Counted from the stretch's first letter, positions 1 to 7,723 are shown. The stretch: DNA of 10,209 nt from Clostridia bacterium (GCA_017403205.1 JAFQOM010000136.1:1-10209), one strand, 5' to 3'. Notes: a model not told the origin generated them from the letters alone. Numbers and translations are program-made.

Positions 1-642
1 TAAAAGAATTATCTGTAAAAAACAATCAAATTATTTGTGGTTCTGGAGTTGGAATTTTTAAACTTAATCAAGCTGCTATAGAAAACGGTCTTTCTGGGTT
101 AGAGTGGAGTTATGGCATACCTGGTAGTGTGGGTGGTGCAATAAAGATGAACGCTGGTAGTTTTGGCGGAGAGATTAAGGATGTTGTTAAATGTGTTTTT
201 TATACTGATGGCAAAAAAATTTATAAAAGAGGGGGTTTCTCTTAAATTTGCTTATAGGCAAAGTTATTTTAGCGATAACAATTTTGTTATATTAAAGGCA
301 ATTTTTAACTTAAAAAACAGCGAAAAATGTGCCGTTGAAAACAAATGTATTGAATATTACTCAAAAAGAAAATCTCTTCAACCTTATTCGCTACCAAGTG
401 CAGGAAGTATTTTTAAAAGGCCAGAAGAAGGGGGATTTGCGCCTATTTATATTGAAAAGTGCGGTTTAAAAGGAAAAGTTGTTGGTGGGGCTGAAATAAG
501 TAAAAAACACTGCGGATTTATTGTTAATCCACAATCTAATGCAAAATTTAATGATGTTTTTAAATTAATTAATAAAATTAAAAAGACAGTTTCAAAAAAA
601 TTTGATATAATGCTTAAAGAGGAAATAATTATACTAAAGTGA
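1..642 (+). pseudogene. murB: MurB (UDP-N-acetylenolpyruvoylglucosamine reductase), 5'-truncated by the window and frameshifted
   Basis: MurB is the cytoplasmic FAD/NADPH enzyme that reduces UDP-GlcNAc-enolpyruvate to UDP-MurNAc in peptidoglycan synthesis. The frame open from base 3 to the TAA at 243-245 carries the FAD-binding region, including GSGVGIFKL, GLSGLEWSYGIPGSVGGA and MNAGSFGGEI. The rest lies one base over, ending at TGA 640-642. It has the YRQSYF motif, PSAGSIFKRP (catalytic Ser codon at 406-408), GLKGKVVGGAEIS, the HCGFIVN block and a terminal EE pair (619-624) where the family has its active-site Glu. The short YRxS form is MurB type II. Removing one base from the A7 run (213-219) or the G5 run (231-235) restores a single frame. 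MurB is normally essential, so this may be a sequencing or assembly indel, a true pseudogene with a second murB elsewhere, or a slippage-rescued gene. The gene identity is certain; its functional state is not. The N-terminus lies outside the window. Confidence 0.9.
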
Positions 643-1451
643 GTTTTTATATGGAATTTTTTGGAGATTATCATACACACACGGTTAATAGTAGAAAAGC
701 ATTTTTACCTTATTATCATGCAAAAGGAACACTAGAAGACAATGTTTCATATGCAAAAAAAATAGGGTTGCAAGAAATTGCCATTGCAGATCATGGCTTT
801 AATCATAAATTTTTTTCTTGTTCTAGAAAAAAAAGAGAACAAACAAAGGCCGAGATTGAAAGGTTATCTCAAAAATATAATATTAAAGTATATTTTGGCG
901 TAGAAGCTAACTTTATTTCTACAGACGGAACGATAGATATTATTGATGATGATTTAAAGTACTTAGATATTGTGTTATGTGGATTTCACAAAACTGTTAA
1001 AACTAAGACGATTAAAGACAAATTTTTATTACTTTTTTCTAATATTTTTAGTTCAAAAAAAATTAACAAAAAATTATATGATAGAAATACAAATATGGTT
1101 TTGTCTGCGCTTGATAAATATAATATTGACATTTTAACACATCTGAATAGTAAAATGAAATGTGATGTTGTAAAGATAGCAAAAAAATGCGCAGAAAAGG
1201 GAACTTACATTGAATTAAATGAAAAGCATTGCGATTTTACAAAAAAAGAAGTAGAAGAAATGTTAAAGACAGAAGTGATGTTTATAGTTGACTCAGATGC
1301 TCATAGGCCAGAAAAAATAGGAAGCTTTTTGGAAATAAAAAAATTGATTAAAAACTATGCCATACCTGAAGATAGGATAGCAAACTTAAATAAAAAGCCT
1401 GTATTTTTAAATCAAAATTTAAAACAAAATAATTTATTAAAATCTATATAA
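639..1451 (+). CDS. PHP-domain metal-dependent phosphoesterase (stand-alone, YcdX/PolX-like)
   Basis: This 270-residue protein is a single PHP (polymerase and histidinol phosphatase) domain. The metal-binding set is complete: H12 and H14 (DYHTHT), D51 and H52 (ADHG), E89 (GVEAN), H117 (GFHK), H168 (LTHLN, where relatives usually have THPG), and D220 and H222 (SDAH). It should therefore be an active hydrolase of phosphoesters. The substrate cannot be read from the sequence; related proteins act on small phosphorylated metabolites. No signal peptide or membrane segment is visible, so it should be cytoplasmic. The GTG start at 639 overlaps the murB stop (GTGA), with AGAGGA at 618-623 a rather distant ribosome site. 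ATG 651 is an alternative that removes four residues before any motif. In many Clostridia a protein of this type lies between murB and rapZ-yvcK-whiA; here whiA follows directly. The last codons lie inside the terminator hairpin. Confidence 0.85.
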   Translation: MSFYMEFFGDYHTHTVNSRKAFLPYYHAKGTLEDNVSYAKKIGLQEIAIADHGFNHKFFSCSRKKREQTKAEIERLSQKYNIKVYFGVEANFISTDGTIDIIDDDLKYLDIVLCGFHKTVKTKTIKDKFLLLFSNIFSSKKINKKLYDRNTNMVLSALDKYNIDILTHLNSKMKCDVVKIAKKCAEKGTYIELNEKHCDFTKKEVEEMLKTEVMFIVDSDAHRPEKIGSFLEIKKLIKNYAIPEDRIANLNKKPVFLNQNLKQNNLLKSI

Positions 1452-1474
1452 ACTATATAGATTTTATTTTTTTT
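1438..1474 (+). terminator. Intrinsic terminator after the PHP gene
   Basis: A perfect 13-bp inverted repeat, TAAAATCTATATA / TATATAGATTTTA, has a 3-nt loop (AAC) and is followed at once by eight T residues (1467-1474). The stem has only one G-C pair, so it is weak for its length, but position and T-tract are right. It overlaps the last codons and stop of the PHP gene and separates that unit from whiA. Confidence 0.55.
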
Positions 1475-1475
1475 A

Positions 1476-1484
1476 TGTTATAAT
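1476..1484 (+). promoter_or_regulatory. Extended -10 promoter for whiA-dnaE
   Basis: TGTTATAAT is a full extended -10 element (TGn plus consensus TATAAT), about 50 bases before whiA and just after the PHP terminator T-tract. No good -35 lies at the expected distance (TATAGA at 1456-1461), which is tolerable for an extended -10 promoter. Start of transcription would be near 1491. Confidence 0.5.
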
Positions 1485-1537
1485 ATTATTGTTTATACTT
1501 TAAAAAGCTGTTTTAAAACAAAAGAAGGAGGATAGAG

Positions 1538-2551
1538 ATGTCTTTTGCTCATTTAGTAAAATCTGAAGTTTTAGATAACGCAATTCAAGGCGAGTGCTGC
1601 AAGCTTGCTTTTTTATCAAGCGTTATTCACTCATGTGGCGAGCTTACTAAGAGTGGCAAGGATTTTTATCTTGAACTTAAAACAGATATGGAAAAGATAT
1701 ACCCAATAATTAACGATTGTTTAAAAACTTTGTATGGAGAGTATGCAGAAGTTAAATTGGATGATGATGCTAATATTAACAAATCCGTTAGATATGTTAT
1801 AAGCTTGCCAAAAACAATTACAGACAGAATTATGTTTGATTGTGGTATTGCAAAGGTTGGTATTAATAACGAATTTGCATTAATAACAGGTATAGATGAG
1901 CATATTATAGAAAATGATTGTTGCGCTAAGACATACATAAAAGGTGTTTTTGCCGCATCTTCAACATCAAACATTATAGTTAATAGTGAAAGAATTGATA
2001 GTTCAAGAAAGTTTAGTGGTTATCATTGGGAATTTGTTTTTACTAGCGAAGATTTTTGCGATGACTTTTCATCATTGCTTTTTGCACAAGGCATAGCAAA
2101 CAAAAAAAGTAAACGAAAAAATTTGTTTGTATTGTATATAAAAGAAGCTGAGGTTGTTAGTGACTTGTTTGCTATTGTAGGGGCAGTTAAAGGGCTTTTA
2201 ACTTTGCAAAATGAAATGGCATTAAGAGAAGTTAGAAATAACATAAATAGACAAAACAACTGTATGAACGCTAATATTACAAAAACCGTAAATGCAAGTT
2301 TAAAGCAAATTAAGGCTATAAATAAAATTCAACAAACAATTGGGTTTGAAAAGCTTCCACAAAATTTAAGAGAATTATGCTTATTAAGATTATCTAATCC
2401 AGAGGAAAGTTTGGATAATTTAACAAAATTGATGTCTACAAATATAACAAAAAGCGGTATTAATCATCAATTTAGAAGAATTATAAAAATAGCAGATAAG
2501 ATAGAAAAAAAAGAACAAGAAGATAATAACTTACAAAAGGAAAATAACTAA
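1538..2551 (+). CDS. whiA: WhiA, DNA-binding regulator of cell division / sporulation
   Basis: WhiA joins a degenerate LAGLIDADG homing-endonuclease fold to a C-terminal helix-turn-helix. In Streptomyces it controls sporulation septation genes; in Bacillus it is a nucleoid-associated protein affecting division and chromosome segregation. The 337 residues, close to the usual 310-330, show the family pattern: N-terminal SFAHLVKSEV with a CC pair at 20-21, the LAGLIDADG-derived stretch CCAKTYIKGVFAASS (128-142), YHWEF (162-166), the block NNINRQNNCMNANITKT (234-250), and a helix-turn-helix around SLDNLTKLMSTNITKSGINHQ (291-311). A charged tail (322-337) is lineage-specific. The ATG has a strong AAGGAGG at 1525-1531, 6 nt upstream. 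It is not preceded by rapZ and yvcK, its usual partners, and dnaE starts 3 nt after its stop, so the two are probably co-transcribed and translationally coupled. Confidence 0.95.
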   Translation: MSFAHLVKSEVLDNAIQGECCKLAFLSSVIHSCGELTKSGKDFYLELKTDMEKIYPIINDCLKTLYGEYAEVKLDDDANINKSVRYVISLPKTITDRIMFDCGIAKVGINNEFALITGIDEHIIENDCCAKTYIKGVFAASSTSNIIVNSERIDSSRKFSGYHWEFVFTSEDFCDDFSSLLFAQGIANKKSKRKNLFVLYIKEAEVVSDLFAIVGAVKGLLTLQNEMALREVRNNINRQNNCMNANITKTVNASLKQIKAINKIQQTIGFEKLPQNLRELCLLRLSNPEESLDNLTKLMSTNITKSGINHQFRRIIKIADKIEKKEQEDNNLQKENN

Positions 2552-2554
2552 ACC

Positions 2555-5500
2555 ATGAAAGATTTTGTTCATTTACATGTTCATACAGAATATAGTTTAT
2601 TAGATGGTTGTGCAAAAACAGATAGGCTTATAAAAAAAGTTAAAGAAAATGGTGGTAAAGCTGTTGCTATGACAGATCATGGAACGATGGCAGGTGCACT
2701 TCATTTTTTTGCAGAGTGTTATAAAAATGACATAAAACCTATTATTGGTTGTGAGTTTTATGTAGCTTATGATAGAACATATAAACAAGGCAAACCAGAT
2801 AATGCACATTTAATTTTGCTAGCAAAAAATAACGAGGGATATAAAAACTTGTTAAAACTTAACGCCATTGCTTGCAAAGAAGGTTTTTATTATAAACCAA
2901 GGATAGACTATTCTGTTTTAGAAAAGCACTCTAAAGGTCTTATATGTTTAAGTGCATGTTTGGCCGGGCATATACCAACACTTTTGTTAAATAGGCGCTT
3001 TGATGAAGCTTATGAACTTGGCTTAAAGTTAAAATCTATGTTTGATGAGGGTGATTTTTATATAGAGCTTCAAAATCACAATTTACCAGAACAAATAGAA
3101 ATTTTAGAGCCATTAAATCAACTAGCAAAAAAGTTGGGTGTAAAAACGGTTGCCACAAACGATGCTCATTATATAGATAAAGAAGATGCTGAAATGCAAG
3201 GCACTTTGATGTGTATTCAAATGGGCAAGTTTTTAGATGAAACAGATAGATTAAAGTTTTCTACAGACGAATTTTATGTAAAAACTCGTGAAGAAATGGA
3301 AGAGGTTTTAGGTGCTTATCCAGAAGCGCTTGACACAACAAAAGAAATTGCTGATAAATGCTTTGTTACGATAAAGGCAAAATCTCATAAATTTGTTCCT
3401 AATATTCCTGACAACTGTTCTTTACGTGATAACGAAAACTTTATTCCAAAATATCAGCCAGAAGGAATGACTTCTTTTGAATTTTTACAAAAACTTTGTT
3501 ATGACGGTTTAAAGGAAAGATATTCAGTTATCACACCAGAAATTCAAGAAAGAGCAGATTATGAACTTTCCATTATTAAGGAACAAGGCTTTGTTGAATA
3601 TTTCTTGGTTGTTTGGGATTATATCAACTATGCACGACAAAACGGAATACCGGTAGGACCCGGTAGAGGTAGTGGTGCGGGTAGTATTGTTGCTTATACA
3701 TCAGGTATAACAAGAGTAGACCCAATTAAATATAGTTTGCTTTTTGAAAGATTTATTCACAGAGAAAGAGTTTCAATGCCTGACTTTGACGTTGACTTTT
3801 GTTACGATAGAAGAAACGAAGTTATTGAATATGCAAAACGTAAATATGGTGTGGATAACGTTGCTTATATAGGAACTTTTGGAACTATGGCAGCAAAAAA
3901 CGCTATTAGAGACGTTGGTCGCGTATTAAGATATCCATTGGCAGAAGTTAATAAAATTTGCAAGGAAATCCCAGCCAAACTTCCAGATGGAATAAAAAAA
4001 CCTCCGGTTTTAAAATATTATTTTGGCACAACAGGCAAGGCTGAAAATGACAAGTATATTATACCTTCTCTTAAAAAGATGTATGATGAAGATGATAGGG
4101 TTAAACGTGTTGTAAACATGAGTATTAAGCTAGAGGGTATGCCAAGGCAAACTTCAACACATGCGTGTGGAATTTTGATTGCTCCAGAACCAGTTGACAA
4201 CTTTGTGCCTTTGGCAAGAAATGGTGAGGAAATTGCCACGCAATATTCTATGATTGAGTTGGAAGATTTAGGTCTTCTTAAAATGGACTTTTTGGGTCTT
4301 AGAACTTTAACAGATATTGATAAAACACTTAAACTTATAAAAAGAATTCATAATGTAGATATAGATTTTTACAACATGGATTATAATGATCAAAATGTTT
4401 TTAGGCTTATATCCTCTGGTAACACAGATGCTGTTTTTCAACTTGAAAGTGGCGGTATGAAGTCATTTATGAAAAAACTTAAGCCAGACAATCTTGAAGA
4501 TATTATCGCGGGTATTTCTTTGTATAGGCCAGGTCCTATGAAATATATTGATAAGTATGTGGAAAACAAGCACAACCCATCAAATATTGCATATGATCAT
4601 GATCTTTTAAAACCTATTTTAGAAGCCACATACGGCATTATTGTTTATCAAGAACAAGTTATGCAGATTGTTCAAGCTATGGCAGGATACACCCTTGGTC
4701 AAGCCGATATGGTTAGACGTATTATGGGTAAGAAAAAAGTTGAAAAAATGGCCGAAGAAAAAGAAAAATTTATTTTTGGATGGAAGGATCCAAAAGGGGA
4801 GAAAAGTATTGATGGCGCATTAAAAAGAGGCGTAGACGAACAAATTGCAAGAAAAGTTTTTGCAGATATGGAAGACTTTGCAAAATATGCGTTTAATAAA
4901 TCTCACGCTGCAGCATATGCATACTTATCTTATCAAACCGCATATTTAAAATGCTATTATCCTGTAGAGTTTCTAGTTGCAGTTTTAAATAATAGAATTA
5001 CAAATATAGACGAAATTAAAAAATATATTATATATGCAAAACAACAAAATATAGAAGTTTTACCTCCAGATGTTAATAAAAGCGAACCTTATTTTAGTGT
5101 AGAAAACAATAAGATTAGATTTGGCTTGGCAGCACTTAAAAATGTTGGCATTAATGTAATGGAAGAAATTTATCAAAACAGAATTAACCATGGTGATTAT
5201 AAAGATTTTTATGACTTTGTAGAGCGTGTTCAAGCTTGTGGGGCAAACAAAAGATGTATGGAAAGCTTGATATTAAGTGGTGCAATGGATTGTTTTGGTC
5301 ATACTAGGTCACAACTTATGAGTGTATATGAATCTGTTTTAGACACAGTTAATAAAGATCAAAAACATAAAGCTAGTGGTCAATTTAGTTTGTTTGATGA
5401 TGCTAGTTTAGCTTCAACAGATAAAAACTATGTAAAAATGCCAAACATAAAAGAATATGCAAAACAAGTAAAACTTAAATTTGAAAAACAAGTTTTAGGC

Positions 5501-6190
5501 TTATATTTGTCAGGCCATCCTCTTGATAATTATATTGATGAATTTAATACATTTACATTTAATTCTTCTATGGCGGAAACCGCTGAAGAGGGAGTGGCAG
5601 AAGAAGGCGGAGAAGAAGTGTTTGAAGAGTCTGTTAACCATGAAGAAAATGAACGTCAAATAAAAAATGACGATGTTGTAATATGTGGCGGAAGTGTAAC
5701 AGAAGTTAAGAAGATATTTACTAAAGTTGGCAACAAAGAAATGGCAATCGTTCAAATAGAAGATTTATTTGGAACATTTGATGTTATGATTGTGCCAAAA
5801 ATTTATGAAAGATTTAAAAGTGTTTTAGTAGAGGATAATTTAATAAAAATTAAAGGAAAGGTTTCTATTAAAGATGACGGCAGAGTGATGATTATTGTTG
5901 AGAATATGGCTGTGATGTCAAATCAAGAAGAATCCACAGCAGAGAATTCTTATGAGGAAGAACATCAACAAACATTTAAAACTTTGTATTTAAGGTATGA
6001 TACTACTGATTCTATCAAACACCAAAGTGTTATGTCTACTATAAAAAGTTATCCTGGATATAATGTAGTAATTATAAAATGTAGCGGAACAAATAAAACC
6101 TTTAAATTATCGTTTAAAACAAATGCAAACAATCATTTATTAAATGAATTAGAAGGAATTATTTATCAAGAAAACATTAAACTTATTTAG
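2555..6190 (+). CDS. dnaE: DNA polymerase III alpha subunit, DnaE type
   Basis: DnaE is a family C replicative polymerase. In low-GC Gram-positives it works with PolC, extending primers mainly on the lagging strand. Domains in order are an N-terminal PHP domain (about 1-270), palm, thumb and fingers (about 280-840), a helix-hairpin-helix region (about 840-920) and an OB fold (about 1040-1120). The PHP metal residues are all present: H8, H10, D41, H42, E67, H85, C135, H175, D203 and H205. This suggests an active or structurally intact metal site, possibly a proofreading exonuclease. Polymerase motifs are GPGRGSGAGS (368-377), PDFDVDF (409-415) and LLKMDFLGL (574-582), which hold the three catalytic aspartates. 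QFSLF (943-947) is the internal beta-clamp-binding motif. At 1211 residues it is somewhat longer than most DnaE proteins, partly through an acidic linker at about 1007-1032. Its start is 3 nt after whiA, with AAAGGA (2536-2541) inside the whiA end as a distant ribosome site. Confidence 0.96.
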   Translation: MKDFVHLHVHTEYSLLDGCAKTDRLIKKVKENGGKAVAMTDHGTMAGALHFFAECYKNDIKPIIGCEFYVAYDRTYKQGKPDNAHLILLAKNNEGYKNLLKLNAIACKEGFYYKPRIDYSVLEKHSKGLICLSACLAGHIPTLLLNRRFDEAYELGLKLKSMFDEGDFYIELQNHNLPEQIEILEPLNQLAKKLGVKTVATNDAHYIDKEDAEMQGTLMCIQMGKFLDETDRLKFSTDEFYVKTREEMEEVLGAYPEALDTTKEIADKCFVTIKAKSHKFVPNIPDNCSLRDNENFIPKYQPEGMTSFEFLQKLCYDGLKERYSVITPEIQERADYELSIIKEQGFVEYFLVVWDYINYARQNGIPVGPGRGSGAGSIVAYTSGITRVDPIKYSLLFERFIHRERVSMPDFDVDFCYDRRNEVIEYAKRKYGVDNVAYIGTFGTMAAKNAIRDVGRVLRYPLAEVNKICKEIPAKLPDGIKKPPVLKYYFGTTGKAENDKYIIPSLKKMYDEDDRVKRVVNMSIKLEGMPRQTSTHACGILIAPEPVDNFVPLARNGEEIATQYSMIELEDLGLLKMDFLGLRTLTDIDKTLKLIKRIHNVDIDFYNMDYNDQNVFRLISSGNTDAVFQLESGGMKSFMKKLKPDNLEDIIAGISLYRPGPMKYIDKYVENKHNPSNIAYDHDLLKPILEATYGIIVYQEQVMQIVQAMAGYTLGQADMVRRIMGKKKVEKMAEEKEKFIFGWKDPKGEKSIDGALKRGVDEQIARKVFADMEDFAKYAFNKSHAAAYAYLSYQTAYLKCYYPVEFLVAVLNNRITNIDEIKKYIIYAKQQNIEVLPPDVNKSEPYFSVENNKIRFGLAALKNVGINVMEEIYQNRINHGDYKDFYDFVERVQACGANKRCMESLILSGAMDCFGHTRSQLMSVYESVLDTVNKDQKHKASGQFSLFDDASLASTDKNYVKMPNIKEYAKQVKLKFEKQVLGLYLSGHPLDNYIDEFNTFTFNSSMAETAEEGVAEEGGEEVFEESVNHEENERQIKNDDVVICGGSVTEVKKIFTKVGNKEMAIVQIEDLFGTFDVMIVPKIYERFKSVLVEDNLIKIKGKVSIKDDGRVMIIVENMAVMSNQEESTAENSYEEEHQQTFKTLYLRYDTTDSIKHQSVMSTIKSYPGYNVVIIKCSGTNKTFKLSFKTNANNHLLNELEGIIYQENIKLI

Positions 6191-6194
6191 TAGA

Positions 6195-6222
6195 TTGATT
6201 ATATAATTTGTGATATTATATT
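6195..6222 (+). promoter_or_regulatory. Possible promoter upstream of pfkA
   Basis: TTGATT (6195-6200) and TATATT (6217-6222) are separated by 16 bases within the 69-bp gap between dnaE and pfkA. In such AT-rich DNA this match is weak evidence; pfkA may instead be read through from dnaE, since no credible terminator lies between them. Confidence 0.3.
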
Positions 6223-6259
6223 TTGTAAGATATTATTTTTTAGTAAAAAGGGATTAAAA

Positions 6260-7225
6260 ATGGAAGTTAAAAATATTGCAATATTAACCAGTGGTGGAGA
6301 TTGTCAAGGTATGAATGCAACTATCAATATAGTTGTTAGAATTGCCAATCAAAACAATCTTAAAGTTTACGGTGTTGTACAAGGTTATAAGGGATTGTAT
6401 GAAGACAATTTTATATTGTTAAATGACGAAGCTGTAGAAAATATTTCATCATTGGGCGGCACTGTTTTGAAAACTGCAAGATTTCCTAAATTTAAAGAAG
6501 ATTTTGTTGTAGAAAAAGCGGTAGAAAATTTAAAAAGACATTTTATTGATGCTTTAATTATAATTGGTGGGGATGGCTCTTTTAGAGGGGCAGCCAAACT
6601 TGCAGATCTTGGTGTGAATGTTATAGCTATTCCTGCTACAATAGATAATGACTTAAGATATACAGATAAATGTTTGGGCTTTGATACGGCCGTTAATAAT
6701 GCCACAAATTATATAGAAAATGTTAAACAAACAATGTCAGCTTTAAATAGAGGTGTTATATTTGAAGTTATGGGCAGATATTGCGGAGATATCGCGTTGT
6801 ATTGTGCATCTGCAACAGCGTGTGATGTTATTGCTGTTCCAGAAAAACCAATTACAGAGGAAGAACTTTTAGAAAAAATTAAACAAAAAGTTGAAAGTAG
6901 CAAAAAAGCCCCAATTGTAGTTGTTGCTGAAAAGATGTTTGACGTTGAAAGACTAACAAAAATTTTAAATGAACAAACTAATATAGAATTTAAATGTTCT
7001 CAAGTTGGATATATTCAAAGAGGTGGCGCACCTTCTGTTGGGGATAGAACACTTGCAATGCAATTTGGTGTTAGAGCCGTGGAACTTTTGTTAAAAGGCA
7101 TTTTTAACAAAGCTCTTGGTATTAGAGGAAATCAAATTTTTGAAACATCATTAACAGAATCTTTGCATAGTGATTATAATTATAATTATGAATTGCTAAA
7201 CTTGTTCTATTTGCTAAACAAGTAG
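6260..7225 (+). CDS. pfkA: 6-phosphofructokinase, ATP-type (PfkA)
   Basis: PfkA phosphorylates fructose 6-phosphate to fructose 1,6-bisphosphate, the committing step of glycolysis, as a cytoplasmic tetramer. The 321 residues match the usual bacterial length (about 320). Visible motifs are LTSGGD (9-14), ARFPKF (73-78), IGGDGSFRGA (102-111), TIDND (127-131, catalytic D129), FDTA (141-144), FEVMGRYCGD (168-177) and IQRGGAP (252-258). G106 indicates ATP rather than pyrophosphate as phosphoryl donor. Several normally fixed positions differ (E. coli numbering): G124 is A126, R243 is K245, H249 is Y251, and effector-site R21, R54 and basic 211 are N23, D56 and S213. Substrate affinity and classical ADP/PEP control may therefore be changed. 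The ATG has AAGGGA (6248-6253) 6 nt upstream. Location after dnaE is common in Clostridia, where pyruvate kinase often follows; here a convergent minus-strand gene follows instead. Confidence 0.93.
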   Translation: MEVKNIAILTSGGDCQGMNATINIVVRIANQNNLKVYGVVQGYKGLYEDNFILLNDEAVENISSLGGTVLKTARFPKFKEDFVVEKAVENLKRHFIDALIIIGGDGSFRGAAKLADLGVNVIAIPATIDNDLRYTDKCLGFDTAVNNATNYIENVKQTMSALNRGVIFEVMGRYCGDIALYCASATACDVIAVPEKPITEEELLEKIKQKVESSKKAPIVVVAEKMFDVERLTKILNEQTNIEFKCSQVGYIQRGGAPSVGDRTLAMQFGVRAVELLLKGIFNKALGIRGNQIFETSLTESLHSDYNYNYELLNLFYLLNK

Positions 7226-7242
7226 TATATGATTAACTAAGT

Positions 7243-7284
7243 AAAAAAAAAGAAGCATCAAACATTAATAGTTTGATGCTTCTT
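7243..7284 (-). terminator. Strong intrinsic terminator of the minus-strand gene
   Basis: On the minus strand a 14-bp perfect stem (core AGAAGCATCAAAC / GTTTGATGCTTCT, 7-nt loop) is followed by an uninterrupted T run, seen as A residues at 7243-7250 on the plus strand. The first arm is made by the last codons of the 87-residue gene. The hairpin also lies just after pfkA, but on the plus strand it is followed only by TCTATTATAA, so termination of pfkA there is likely weaker. Confidence 0.85.
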
Positions 7285-7528
7285 CTATTATAAATTTATC
7301 AAAATTAACTTCTTCAGGAAAATCTTGTGGGAAAAACACTGCGTTGTTGAAAGTTAAATAGTGATAAATGTGTTTTGATAAGATTACAGGTGTTGCAATG
7401 TCTAGTGCAGAGCAAATTTCTGCAATATATTCATAAAAATCATCTGGATTAAAAGATGTAAATTTTTCAAAAATTGTATCTTTAAGTATTTTTTCTTCAC
7501 TTGTTATTTTTGCCCAAATCCTTATCAT
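7265..7528 (-). CDS. Small conserved hypothetical protein (87 aa), Clostridia type
   Basis: I cannot assign a function. The protein starts MIRIWAKIT and has the segments EICSALDIATPVILSKH (37-53), then FFPQDFPEEVNFDKFIIEE near the end. This spacing (RIWxK, then ICxxLDxxxPxxLxKH, then F-x-x-DF-x-E-x-VxFDxxxIE) resembles a short uncharacterised protein that I recall as widespread in Clostridia; that recognition is from memory. It looks like one soluble alpha/beta domain: no signal peptide, no transmembrane segment, no Cys-rich site. The case for a real gene is good: a GAGG ribosome site (plus-strand CCTC at 7540-7543) 11 nt from the ATG, a well-spaced promoter at 7565-7593, and a strong terminator at its end. 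It is the only minus-strand gene here and is transcribed alone, convergent to pfkA and divergent from greA. Confidence 0.8.
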   Translation of the reverse strand: MIRIWAKITSEEKILKDTIFEKFTSFNPDDFYEYIAEICSALDIATPVILSKHIYHYLTFNNAVFFPQDFPEEVNFDKFIIEEASNY

Positions 7529-7564
7529 TGTTAATTTATCCTCAAATTATTATTTATTAAATAG

Positions 7565-7593
7565 ATAATAAACAAAAAAAACAAATTTATCAA
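7565..7593 (-). promoter_or_regulatory. Promoter of the minus-strand small gene
   Basis: Read on the minus strand, TTGATA (7593-7588) and TATTAT (7570-7565) are separated by exactly 17 bases. The start of transcription would be near 7558, giving a leader of about 30 nt with the GAGG ribosome site before the ATG at 7528. Confidence 0.55.
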
Positions 7594-7628
7594 ACAAATT
7601 TTAAATTTTTGTATTAAATAAATTTTTC

Positions 7629-7657
7629 TTGACATAAAATAATATAATTATTATAAT
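7629..7657 (+). promoter_or_regulatory. Perfect consensus sigma-A promoter of greA
   Basis: TTGACA (7629-7634), a 17-base spacer and TATAAT (7652-7657) match the housekeeping consensus at every position. Transcription should start near 7664, about 120 bases before the greA start codon. It is the strongest promoter visible in the window. Confidence 0.85.
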
Positions 7658-7723
7658 CATTGTGCAAACTTAAAAAATAATAATGGGTTTTAAGATTGCT
7701 TTAAACAGTGATTTTAAAAAAGT

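Noticed and set aside
447..680. Minus-strand frame of 77 codons opposite murB
   Set aside because: It lies opposite clearly conserved MurB sequence, its product has no recognisable features, and it is explained by the low stop density opposite a coding strand.
1499..1518. Inverted repeat TTTAAAA-AGCTG-TTTTAAA upstream of whiA, considered as an operator or autoregulatory site
   Set aside because: It is A-T only and self-complementary by composition; nothing links it to a known binding site, including that of WhiA.
4641..4823. 60-codon plus-strand frame inside dnaE
   Set aside because: It overlaps conserved polymerase sequence in another frame; its Lys/Trp-rich product is an out-of-frame reading of dnaE.
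6201..6221. Inverted repeat ATATAAT / ATTATAT between dnaE and pfkA, considered as a terminator
   Set aside because: The 7-bp stem is entirely A-T, with only TTTTG after it, so it is not a credible terminator; such repeats are expected in AT-rich spacers.
7190..7222. Direct repeat TTGCTAAAC near the end of pfkA
   Set aside because: It is a 9-base repeat within Leu/Asn codons of the PfkA C-terminus, with no sign of an attachment site or mobile element.
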